A stretch of DNA of 64,000 nt, from NCBI GenBank assembly GCA_037102815.1, contig BTPP01000008.1, positions 1,984,001 through 2,048,000 of the forward strand, given 5' to 3'. This document shows, one piece after another, positions 23,020-34,326 of this stretch. The first letter of the stretch is position 1. Every line of letters begins with the position of its first letter. Source of the stretch: Neurospora intermedia (lineage: Eukaryota > Ascomycota > Sordariomycetes > Sordariales > Sordariaceae). The notes under the pieces were generated by a model. That model saw nothing but the letters and a program-made list of their open reading frames with translations. It was not told the DNA's origin and ran no database searches. The position numbers were made by a program, and so were the translations under genes.

Positions 23020-26000
23020 ATGGGTCAGGTCAGCAGCACGCCCGACGAGGGCACACCCGTCTATCTTAGAGACCAGAATCGATGTATGTTTGGTTTGGTT
23101 TCCTTCACCTCCTCTCTCGTCTTGTCATGTCCACGTCCAGTCGTCCTCTGTCTGCTTGCGCCAACCAAAACCACCACCATTACGACACACGAATGGGAAC
23201 AACTTTGGTGGAATACCTTCCTCCTTCGCCCGTTGTGAGAGACGCGCCCGTCCCTGCATGTGTCCCGGCTGGCTGGCCTCGTGGCTGTCCCGCCCGCCGT
23301 CCGACCCCTCGCGCCCCGGCCATGCTGGCTGACACACAGTCTCACGATTCACCGAGATTGAACCCGAGGATTGCGCTGGATCTGTTTCTGCAGTTTTTGA
23401 CTTGGCGCTGACCTGCCCTCCTTCGGTTTGACAGTATCCATCTCTTCTCTCGTCATCTCTAGTCCGCGAAAGCGCACCTCGATCAACATTGTTCCCAATG
23501 CATTCCCAGCTACACGAGCATCAGTATCTCGCTCCTTAGGCGACAACACCCCGATAGAGTTTGTTCAGGTGCGCAATGCCTCCCCAAGCGTGTGGCCTTC
23601 CAATCTCGACCCTTCTCCAAGCTGACAGGAAGACCAGGATACCGAGTCCACCGGTCCAGGTTGCCCTCCGACCTTCTTACTCAAGCTCACAAACGATGAC
23701 GAGCTCGTCTTTACCTTTACCTTCGTCGTACGCCAAACACATCAGGTGGTTCAGAATGCTGCCGGCGCCCTCGAGACCCTCGGTCTGACCGATACACAAA
23801 TCAATGGTCTGACCTTTGTCTACGGCTCCACCCCCCGCGAGGTTGAGAACCTCCTAACACGCGAGTTCGAGGCCGACCCGAATCTTCACAAGAACGCGAA
23901 CGTCGAGCTAGTCGGTGTTTATGCGACAGACGGCAGCCCCTCGGTATCGTTTGAGTGGACGTGGAAATGGAAGCCCCCTAAGCCCACAGAAGACAAAGGC
24001 GGCGGCTGGAGAAACTTCTGCAGCGTTTGTGTTTCCCCTATTGGTGGTGCTTTCTGGACAACTGCTGAAACTTTGTCTAGTTTGTCGAGTACGATCCTCG
24101 TGCGCACAAACTGCACACCCTCGCTAGCTTTTCCTTCTTTGTAACGAGCAGTACGTTCCTGCCTCAACCCCCTATACCCCCCTTTTTATCCCCTGTTTAC
24201 AAGAATTAACAAATCTCAAGGTTACTCGCCATGGCTTAGTCAGCCTAGTTCGCCCTCGCCTCCCCTTCTCAGCGTTCCCCCGAAAGGCAGAGCGGTCTCG
24301 GTACAGACTTTGGGCCCTGGAATCGACAGCACATTGGAGCAGGATGAAATCTTCTTGGCATCCCCGAATCTACCCATGATTGATCAAGGTCCTAGCCTTC
24401 TCCCGCCCGGTCTTCAATCGCCTCAGCCGCCGCAAACCGTTAGAGAGCCCATCAAGGTCGATGTGCCATGTCCGAGACCCGGCGAGGATGTGTCGGTATC
24501 TGACGACGGGCCCGTCTTCCGAGCCACGATGAAGGCCCTGGAACAAAAGACGGGTAACATGAGAATGCAGATGAAGCGACTGATCAAGCGGGCCGAGCAG
24601 GTGTACGCCGCGCAAACGGAAGCCAACGACGCCTTTTTACAGTTTATGGAAGCTTTGAGGGACGTCTCGTCGACAAACGCCAACGCCGTCCAGCCCGCCA
24701 TTGAACATTACTTCGACAAGATTGCCTGGGAAATTTTGAGGTTCGAGCGACAAAACACCCAAAATCTTCAAAAGATCGTAATCGACCCTATGAATAAGCT
24801 ATACCAGTTGGATATCAAGCAAGCCGAAGCCAAGAAGCGTGACTTTGAGGAGGAGAGTAAAGACTTTTACGCCTATGTCAGTCGCTACTTGGGACAGCGA
24901 CACGACTCTGTCAAGGCGAAACAGAGCGACTCGAAATACCAAACCAAACGCAAAAACTTCGAACTTAAGCGCTTTGACTATTCTTCCTTCATGCAGGATC
25001 TTTCTGGAGGCCGCAAAGAGCAGGAAATTCTCTCCCATCTCACAAAGTACGCCGACGCTCAAGCAAAGGCTTTTCTCACCACGGCCAAGAAGGTGGAGGG
25101 GCTCCTTCCACAGCTTGAGGCACTATCGACAGAAGTTCAAGAGGCGGACAAGACGTATCAGTATCAACGACGGGAGAGAGAAGAGAAGAGAAGGCTGTTG
25201 GAGAAGGGCAACCTTGCATATGCCGAGCCAGAGCCTCCTTCTACATCGTCCGGGCCCAGTCCTTCAACTGGCCAAAATGGAACTGCGTCCTATGGGGAGT
25301 CTGAGTTGGGTCGTGCTGACAGCACAGGATCACAGCTGCGGTCGGCCATCACACCAGGGATAGCGCAACCACCACAAACCGATTTGTCTAGGTCGCCGGG
25401 GAGTCTTATCGGGCTCCCACCTCCTCTGGGTAGCCCGCAACAAAACACCAAGTTTCGGGGTATTCGGGACCTGGAAGAAAAGGATCCAAGCCAGTTGGCG
25501 GCGGACAAGAACATGACACAAAGAAAAGAGGGACTTTTGTGGGCTCTTAACCGGCCTGGTGGGCACGTTGATCCCCGAGCTCTCAACAAACAAGGCTGGC
25601 ACAAGTGAGTAGTTTGTTTATCCCCACATTTCGGGGAACGACTGGACTGACATTATGCAGGTTTTGGATTGTGCTTGACCAGGGCAAGCTTTCGGAATAC
25701 AGTAATTGGAAGCAGAGACTAGACTTGCACATGGATCCGATCGACCTGCGCTTGGCGTCCGTACGAGAGGCTCGAAACGCAGAGCGTCGGTTCTGTTTTG
25801 AAGTTATCACACCACAGTTCAAGCGCGTATATCAAGCAACATCAGAAGAAGATATGAATAGCTGGATTATGGCTATCAACAACGCATTACAAAGCGCGGT
25901 GGAAGGGCGCGGTCTGAAGGATATGAAGCCGCCACCATCATCTATAGGACATTCGGATTTTGACAGGCGAGACATCGCCTCAGTATTGACGGGCAAGAGC

Positions 26001-27077
26001 TCGTCCATCAATCACCACCATCACCATTTCCATGGCCACAGCAACCAGAATCTGAGCCCGATCCCTTCTAGGAGGACGACTGTCGGTGCTCGCCCTAGCA
26101 CAGCTCGTGCACCCAGCTTTGACGAAAGCCCAGATCGGCTCCTCCAGATGCTACGGGAGAACGACCAAGGCAACTCGTGGTGTGCAGACTGTGGCTCCAG
26201 CAACAAGGTCGAATGGGTGTCACTCAACCTGGCGATCATTGTTTGCATCGAGTGCAGTGGTATTCACCGATCTCTTGGCACACATATCAGCAAAGTCCGG
26301 TCACTCACATTGGACACCACATCGTTTACGCCGGACATTATTGAGCTCTTGATGCTCGTTGGAAATCGAGTCTCCAACATGGTATATGAGGCACGCCTGG
26401 ACCCTCAACAAAAGCTGGTACCACAAGCTTCGCGGGAGCAACGGCTTCGGTTCATCACGGCCAAGTATGTCGACCGCGCATTTGTCGAGCCAATATCCTC
26501 CACCTTGTCCCGGTATCCAACTGCCGAAGAGACCCTCCTCGCAGCCATCAAGAAGAACGAGATCCAACAAGTGATCTACGCCCTCGCGCTCAAAGCCAAC
26601 CCCAATATAACGGACAAGTCTAGGGGTACACACGCCGTATATTTGGCCCTGGCCGCCGCCGACCCGGCCCCTCCTTCACCCAACCCCATGACTCCCTCGC
26701 CCTCTCCAGGCACCCCTGGATCCTCGGGCACGGGACCTGATAAACAGGTCCCATTTCCAGTCGCCGAACTTCTGATCCAGAACGGAGCCGAGATCCCCGT
26801 CGCACCGCCCATGTTTCCCCTCAGTCACGCCGCACAAACCTATCTTGAAATTAAGCGTGGCCGTCGCGCCCTCGTCGAGTCTATCGGTACCTCGGCTGTA
26901 ACAACAAGTTACGGTTCGTCGTATGATGGCGTTAGTGCGCTTTCTTCGGCCTCGGGTGGCGGGTCTGGCGCTATTAATCTCGGCGATAGTAAGTTGGCAA
27001 AGGAGAAGGAAGCAAGGCTACAGAAGAGGGTGAGTGCGGGCGGAAGACTGGCCAAGACGCCCATTCCGGAGCGGTAG
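23020..27077 (+). CDS. csx2: Csx2-type ARF GTPase-activating protein (BAR, PH, ArfGAP)
   Basis: Fungal ACAP-like regulator that should stimulate GTP hydrolysis by Arf on curved membranes. Exons: 23020-23083, 23435-23568, 23638-24024, 24081-24150, 24221-25604, 25661-27077; about 1151 residues. Order: N-terminal Csx2-specific region; helical BAR domain (about 315-540, KALEQKTGNMRMQMKRLIKR onward); PH domain (about 653-760, KEGLLWALNR ... FWIVLDQGKLSEY); ArfGAP zinc finger (about 838-960, CADC-x17-CIEC, with Arg of GIHRSLGTH as arginine finger); weak ankyrin-like repeats (IQQVIYALALKANPNI, VAELLIQNGAEI). The exon-3 acceptor could also be 23628, adding three residues. After TAG at 27075-27077 the same frame stays open for 178 codons (see next entry). 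Domain identity is certain. The exact C-terminus is not. Confidence 0.92.
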
Positions 27078-27614
27078 AGCGTTTTCGGACTGGGGTATAG
27101 CAGGATGGCAGTTGATGGAATCAAGGATACATTGAGAGCAGGCGCGAGGGGAAAAAGCGCCAGTGCAAGTTGGAACAACGGGGTTGAAAGCCCGTCGATT
27201 AGAAAAAGGGGAAGTCTAAGAAGGAAAATCAGTAATGGGTTGAATGGGATGGGGTGGGGGTATGACGGGAGTGATAGCAGCGAGGATGGTAATAATGATG
27301 GGTCACAACTAGTATCAACACCAAAGCGAATCGGGAGCACGGGGAGTCTGGCTACTATGGCGGAAAGGAGTTTGGCGGTGGGCACAGGTGGCGACGGCGG
27401 CCGCCATGGGAGAAGCAATGGCGGGTTGTTGGGAACAATGGCGTGCGAAGTGCAGCCAGTGTGGTTGGGATCATTGGATTTGACACTGAGGAACCTTGGA
27501 GTTGGACTTGGAGAAGGACTGGGAGGTCTGGGATTTGGAGGAGTGGCGTCAGTAGCAGCAGGTGGTGGTGGGAGATCGAGTCGAAGGGTGTCGATGCAGT
27601 ATCAATCTTGGTGA
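27078..27614 (+). other. in-frame 178-codon extension after the csx2 stop
   Basis: Directly after the csx2 TAG, the same frame is open to TGA at 27612-27614. The encoded stretch looks protein-like: it has basic Ser motifs (RKRGSLRRKIS, RRVSM at the end), an acidic Ser run (SDSSEDG) and a Gly/Leu-rich part. It could be reached by stop-codon readthrough, or by removing 27030-27125, a 96-nt segment with a consensus GTGAGT donor after an Arg codon, an AAG acceptor and the frame kept. It could also be a 3' UTR that is open by chance. Confidence 0.4.
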
Positions 27615-28904
27615 CGCGTCTACCGTTGTTGTTCTCTGCCTGTCTGCCTGCTTGTCTGTTTCTTGCCCTCCGAGTTCCGGCTTGGGTCCGTTTTTGTCTA
27701 GTCAAGACCAAGGTCTGATCATGGACGAACTTGGGGATAAAGTTTGGGTTTAGTGGCGGTGCTTTTTGGCACCTCCTTTTGTTTTCTTTTCTATAATTAT
27801 GTATATGTCTCCTCTCGTGTCGTCGCCATGTCATGTTCACTGAGCCTCGTTTTGTTTGATGGGGGTTTTGTGTTGCAGTGGTCCTTCTGTTTGTTTGGCG
27901 TATTGTCATGACCAACATTGATACGAGCAACGCTTTGTTGGACATGATGTGACTCTAAAAGATAATGTTTTCCTCGTTTGCAGTCTTTTGGCCCGTCGTA
28001 GGCATATTGGTGGCATTGGGTAGGATAGCCACATCGGACACGGGACAAAGCAATTGTGAAGGATAGAAAATCAGTAGGCATAAGCTTGGATACTTAACCT
28101 TCCGATATCTGACCCTAACCCTCCTTCATCTCATCAAACACCATTTCAATCTCCAAGTTTCAGCTCCAACGGAAATCAGGGGCAACAACAAAGCGCAGCA
28201 GGGGACTGGCTGGTGGATCTGCTACTGGTCAGCCCCTGCAGGACGAAAACGACCCCGCCCCAGAAGTGTGGGTCTTGTCACACTGGACCCCTCCACATGC
28301 TTGAATCCCGCCTTGTCCTTGTGATGTTTTGGAGCTCTTGACTCGCTGAACTCGGGGCTGTAAGAGGATGGATGAGATCCAATGGATGTCTCTCAAGGTT
28401 CACTTGGTATCAAGTAATCGTAGGTGTCCAAAACGCGGTAAACAGTATACTTGATAAAGCTGTTAACTGTCATCTCTACAGAGGACATCTATGTACATGT
28501 GTACGGTATATAGAAGCAGACGTATCACATCGTGTACTTCCATACCGCAATGGTGGGGATGATTGGTGCAGGTACATCCCGCGCTCATCCTCTCCCCCAA
28601 ATGGCAACAAACTGCAGCGAGGTGTGTAAATAACCAGGAAGGTGTAAGGTACCTACCGAACACGTTGACCGCCTCGGGGCGGCCCCGCTCTAATTTACCT
28701 TGTCCTCCGTCGTCCATTGATTGACAACAATTGAGGCAAGTGATCTGAAGCAGTGTAGTGTACATTGTCGTCGCAGCGAGGCGTTTACTTATATAGCTGG
28801 CCATCTCCCCCCAGCTTTGTAGTGTACACTTTTTCAGGGTTTCTTACTTGTCCTTTCGTTCCATCTTCGTCCACCACAACACCAAAAACACCATCATCAT
28901 CACA
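27615..28904. other. intergenic between csx2 and phosphomannomutase; no gene seen
   Basis: Probable 3' UTR of csx2, then the promoter of the phosphomannomutase gene. The elements GTAGTGTACA (28755-28764) and GTAGTGTACAC (28818-28828) recur just before the 5' leader. Nothing else is supported. Confidence 0.5.
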
Positions 28905-30098
28905 ATGGCTGCCGCTGCCCCCGCCGTCACCACTTACCCTCCTCTCGAGGAGCGCCCGCTCAAGAACACCATCTGCTTGTTCGATGTCGATGGCACCCTT
29001 ACTCCCGCGAGACTGGTATGTCTGTCCTCTCTGCCCCCCCGGCCTCTAAAGCTGCTCCTTGAATCCGACCGGCCCTGTTGCCTTTCTGGGAGCCAGCTAG
29101 CTGGTGGTGATAGCTTCACCTCATCCCCTACTTGTGTACACCAATGAATGGATCAACTAACAGAGCCCCCCAATCAACCTCTATCCAGACCGTCTCGCCC
29201 GAAATGCTCTCCCTCCTCTCGGCCCTCCGCCAAAAATGCGCCATCGGCTTCGTCGGCGGCTCGGACCTGGTCAAGCAGCAAGAACAGCTCGGCTCCGCCT
29301 CGGTCGACGTCACCACCCTTTTTGACTTTTGCTTCGCCGAGAACGGCTTGACGGCCTACAAGCTCGGCCAGCCGCTGCCCTCCAACAGCTTCATCAAGTA
29401 CATTGGCGAGGACCAGTACAAGGAGCTGGTGCGCTGGATCCTGCACTACATTGCCGACTTGGAAATCCCCATCAAGCGCGGCACGTTTATCGAGTACCGG
29501 AACGGCATGATCAACGTCAGCCCGATTGGCCGTAATGCGAGCACGGCGGAGAGGAACGAATTCGAGAAATTTGATAAGGAGGCGGGCGTGCGCAAGGAGA
29601 TGGTGGAGAAGTTGAGGGAGAGGTTTGGGCATTTGGGTTTGACGTATGTATATTCCCTTTATTATTCCCCCTTTCGCTTTTCTTGTCTCCCGTTTGGTAG
29701 TGTGGTGTGGTGTGGTGTCCGCTGCGCTCGGCCTCTTTTTTTTTTTTTTCTTCTTTACCTCGCTTCGCTCGATTTCTTTTCCCCCCTCATTTCTTCTTAG
29801 CGAGACAACAACAAAGCTAACAGAGAGACACGGGAAAACAAACAGCTTCTCCATCGGCGGCCAAATCTCCTTTGACGTCTTCCCCACCGGCTGGGACAAG
29901 ACCTACTGCCTGCAGCACCTCGAGAACGAGGCCAAGAAGGCCGGCGGTGTCACGTACGACACCATCCACTTCTTTGGCGACAAGACCTTCAAGGGCGGTA
30001 ACGACTACGAGATTTACGAGGATCCTAGGACTATTGGTCACTCGGTTACCGGACCGGAGGACACGGCGGCCGAGCTGAGGAAGCTTTTTGACCTTTAA
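28905..30098 (+). CDS. sec53: phosphomannomutase (Sec53/PMM)
   Basis: Converts mannose-6-phosphate to mannose-1-phosphate in the cytosol, feeding GDP-mannose for N- and O-glycosylation and GPI anchors. Exons: 28905-29015, 29189-29643, 29846-30098, 272 residues, the normal eukaryotic PMM size. The HAD-family catalytic motif DVDGTLTP lies at about residues 26-33 (both Asp present). Downstream are [62 protein letters not shown] and the metal-binding loop [16 protein letters not shown]. The ATG context is good (CACAATGG). Intron 2 (29644-29845) has a GTATGT donor and holds a T-rich tract and a TG repeat. Identity and model are very secure. It converges on brn1. Confidence 0.97.
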
Positions 30099-31206
30099 GT
30101 TACCTACCTACCTGTGAAAAGGGGGGTTGGGGATATGATGATGATGGAAGAACAAAGTAAAAAAAAAACACCTATATAGGGATGAAAGATAATTGGTAAT
30201 GATGATTTGAAGACACACAATGGATAGAGTCCTCGAAAACGATATGATGCGTGACCAAGTGGTTGTTTACAGGGTGAAAGCGATCTGATATCCTGTTCAT
30301 CAAATCTCAACTAACGACGAAGAGGACTACAGTCGTCGTTGAGGGTCCATGAAGGTATCCTTGACGAGAAACAACCATGCAATCAGTCTTACTCACTAAA
30401 CTCTGGTCCTCCCAAGCCACTTCCAGTGATCCCACTTGTCCTTCTCCCTTACCCACTGTCATTCTCATTCTTAGTACCCGCGATTAGTTCATCAGCATCA
30501 GCCATGATAGCACAGAAGAATGGAATGGAATAGAGAAAAATGGGAGGTACGTACATCAAGAGAAAACAAAGAGTTCAGACCAAGTTCTATTGTATGCAGA
30601 CAGGTTCCCGTCGTAGCAGCAGTGACGCTGAGCACAGCTGCTAAAGTCACGCCAATGTCAGTCAGTGTCCTCCTAGTGAAGCTTGAGTCCTCTACTTAAT
30701 GGCGATAATCAAGTAAATCTATCTACTACTGTGAAGACTATACTACCAGAAAGCCACAAGTTCATCTCCATAGTGGTTGCGTCCAGTTACCACTGACAAT
30801 GGCCCGAAAACGATGATCTCTGTATTGGAAACCAATAATGTCACAGACCCGTTATGTAAACCTCTACCATTCCGTAACCCATATTTCATATATTCTCGAT
30901 ATACCATAAAGTGCTAGACCATACCGTACCATACCATACCGTACCATACCATGTCATACCATACCATACCTTGATCATACGCTCATCCCCCCAGACAGAC
31001 AGAGAAAAGAAGAGAAGAAGAAGAAGAAGAAGACACACACACACACACACCCGCCTGACCACCCATCCTCATTTGCGTATTTATTCTCTTCGTCTTCGTT
31101 GCAAGAAAACAACCGAACCGTCCCGCTAAACTGGGGTATCTATATCTCACACACACACACACAACACACCAAACAGCCCCCTACAATCTCCATCTACCCC
31201 CTACAT
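30099..31206. repeat. convergent spacer with pentamer minisatellite and microsatellites
   Basis: Holds the 3' UTRs of phosphomannomutase and brn1. An irregular ACCAT/ACCGT pentamer array spans about 30918-30970. A GAA-rich run at about 31012-31031 passes straight into (AC)n at 31032-31050, and another (CA)n lies near 31149-31164. No gene seen. Confidence 0.7.
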
Positions 31207-34200
31207 TCAATCACCGCCACCCTCCTCAACAACAGCATTCGCATCCTTCTTTATGTACAGCTCCGTCAACTCGTCGCTCTTCTCAATGACCAACCCTTTT
31301 TCGTTGGCAAGATGCAACAAGCAAATGAAGCAGTAACTGGTGGAAATGTCGTCCATGGCTTGTTTCGGGTAGACTTTTTGCAGCGAGTTCATGACTTGTG
31401 TGAACTTGAGCGTTGGTTTTTCCTTCTGCTGTTCGCCGTCTTTGGTGGGCTCTACTGAAGAGCCCGGTGGTTGGGCGGATGGGGTTGTCGTTAGTGGTGG
31501 GGAGAGGAGGGAGTCTTCGGGATTTGTTGGTGTTGTCTGTTTTTGCGACGTTAGTAACTGGGAGAAATAAAATGAGGATGACACAGAAAGGAAGAAAAGG
31601 AAAGATGGGAAAAAAGAAGAGAGGGGAAAAAGAAGAGAGGGGAAAAAGAAGAGAGGGGAAAAAAAGGGGGAAAGGAAAAAAAAAGTAAAGGAAAAAAAGA
31701 AAAGTAAAGGGGAAAAAAAAAAAAAAAAACGTACGCCATCCAACATGTCCATCCCCATCCCTCGCCAAAGTTCCTCCTTCAGCCTCCTGACATCCACCTT
31801 CTTGGCCCGTCTCGCATACTGCACATACTCGGGCCTGACCCTTCGTGATTGCGTGACCAGCATCGTGCCAAACGCCAAATCGGCCGGGTTCGTAACCGTC
31901 AGCCCATTAAACGCGCCCGTCATGCCCACGTCCATCGTTAGTCCTGCTGTTCCTTCTTTGCCGCCAGCGCCATCCCCTTGCGTGCCACCGGGGCCAGGAG
32001 AAAAGTGATCCCGTGCGTCAGCAAAGACTTCCTCGTCCATGTCTTCGTCGTCATCGTCGTCTCCGCCATTGGCAAACGGCAGACCGTCATCCTGGAAGAA
32101 GTTGGCGTCGTAGTCACCCTGCGGTAGATGGTCGTCTTGCGATGATGGGCCCTGGTTCAGCGGCGCTTTTTGTTGGGCCCAGAAGGCCTCGTCCATGGCG
32201 CCCTCGGGGACTTGGTCTGGGTTTTGGTTGTCGGCATTGGAACGACCAAAGGCGCGCTGCTTGCGGCCGAGACGGGCCTTGGGCTTGAGAAAGAGGTTGA
32301 GCAGCTGCTTGGAGCTGAAGTGCTTGTCGTCTGGCAGCAGGTTGCGCGACTTGGACTTCCAGTCCTTCTTGGGAAGCGAAATGGCCGAGTTGGTGGTGGC
32401 TTGGGTGTGCAGGACGTCGTGAAGGGTGCGGTCCACGGAGGTGAAGAAGTCGATCTCGAAAGCCTGTTTCTCCTTGCGCTGGCGTTGTGGTTCTCCCGTC
32501 TGGGGCTTGTTGACATCTTTGATCTTGCGAATGCGCCAGTGCTCAGCGCTGGTCCAGTTCTTTGATAGGGCTTGGTCGAAGTAGCTGAGAATGTCCTCGT
32601 GCAGCCGGTCCGTCTTTTGGGCGTTGGTCATGTTGACCATGCCGAAATCGCCCTTGTCTTGGTCGATCATTTCGAGGTCGCCGTCTACTCCATCACCATC
32701 GTCACCACCTTCGCCCTCTCCTATGTCTAGGCCGGCGTCGAAGACCCGCATCATTTGTGGCTCGATGGCGGCTTCGCGGGCCCAGGCTTCTCCACCCTCT
32801 CCGAAGGCTACGTCGACGTCTCCTCCCAAGTCGAATGCGCCCAGCGCGTCGTCGTCATCAAAACCGAGCGGATTCTCGTCATCGATAATGAAGCCGGATT
32901 TGTTGCCGAGGCCAGGGGTTTTGGCTCTATCTTGCTCCTGGCGCCAGTCCTCGGGCGCTCTGAGGAAGGGAATATCGAGCGATCCGGAGGGGTCCCCGAG
33001 GATGAAAGTCTTGAGTGACGGGCACACATCCATCTCGTCTAGTCGTCCAAGATCGGGAAAGAACCTAGCACCAAGACTGGCAATGTCGATCTCTACATCG
33101 TCCCCCTCCTCTTCTTCTTGTTGTTGGGTCCGGGTCTGGGTCTTTTCGGTTTGGCCGTCGATTTCCATCGCATCGATATCCATGGCGTCTGGGTTGACAT
33201 CTTGGTCGTTTTCCTCGGCGGCTTTCTGATTGCGTGAGTCGAGAGTGTCGATGGCGTCGTCGCTGCTGTCAAAGACAATGCGACCCTGCGAATCGATCAT
33301 CAGGTGGTTCAAGAGGAGACCCTTAGCGCCTCCCTCGTCGAAGTCTGCTGATGCCTTTTTGAAGAGCGGATCCACTGAGAATTCGAGTTCAAACTTTTTG
33401 AGCTGTAGGGACGCGAAAGAGGGTGCCAGTGTGGCTTCGGAGGATCGTTGGGTCTGTAACTGTCAGTATTATGCAACCGGCCCGTGGCAGTGAACCAAGC
33501 AACCGACCTTCTTTCTACGCTTCTTTAGCACGTTGCCATTTTCGTCCACCTCGTCCTCCTCCTCCTCGTCATCGCCGCCGTCCTCACCCTCGCCCCTGTC
33601 CCTCTTCTTGCTGTCGCGACTGTCGGCCAAACCACTGAGCAGCTTTCCGGTTTCCGTCGCAACACTGTCGACTCTGCTGGTATAAATCTTGACACACCCG
33701 TCCAGCGTGCAACTGGCCTTTTGGAAATTGACACCGTCTCCCTCCTTGAGCAGCGACATATCGTGGAAGTAGTCGATTAGCGCAAAGTTCCACGAGTTGG
33801 CGGCATTGATCTTGTTGTCGGTGGCCATCTTCATCCATTCCTCAAAGTTGGCCAGGATAGGGACGCGCTTCATGGGGGTGACGACGGCGCCGCCCACAAC
33901 CGGCCTGTCATCATCGTCGAGGATGGAGAAGTTCTCTTTGCCGGAGATGCGGCGACGCGGAGTGCGCGGTCCGTTGGAGGTCGGAGTGCCATTTTCGTCG
34001 ATTACGCTGCGGGCGGGGGTTGCGATTGCGGTCGCGGCGAGCTTGAGCTGGTTGATCTGGGCCTCGTGGAGGGCTTTGCGTCCTCGCGATCGTTGTTCCT
34101 TTTCTTGGGCGTCGTCGTTTAGTGGGATCCTAGTCGGGAGGGAAACTTTGGTCAGTTACAAACAAGGGAGGAAAATAAGAGAGAGACGCGACAAGACATT

Positions 34201-34326
34201 CAATTTGCAATTCGCAATCCAAGCAAAAAAAGAAGAAACGTACTTGAGGCCGGGGGATTTGAGCGGGGATGGCACAGCAGGGCCCTTGCTCATGCTCCGT
34301 CGCGGACCTGTGCTGAGGCGAGGCAT
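31207..34326 (-). CDS. brn1: condensin subunit Brn1/CAP-H (Barren)
   Basis: Kleisin subunit of condensin, which joins the Smc2/Smc4 heads and carries the HEAT subunits for mitotic chromosome compaction. Exons on the minus strand: 34326-34244, 34129-33508, 33453-31735, 31536-31207, giving 917 residues. N-terminal kleisin region: ILANFEEWMKMATDNKINAA, SWNFALIDYFHDMS, SCTLDGCVKIYTSRVDSVAT. Middle: GAKGLLLNHLMIDSQGRIVF, several acidic runs, and FWAQQKAPL. C-terminal winged-helix part: LKFTQVMNSLQKVY, DISTSYCFICLLHLANEKGL. Start MPRLSTGPRRSMSKGP carries Ser-Pro sites, as expected for CDK control (inference). Intron 3 (31734-31537, 198 nt) is polypyrimidine-rich on the coding strand, a multiple of three and free of stops in frame (see findings). 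Identity is certain. Confidence 0.95.
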
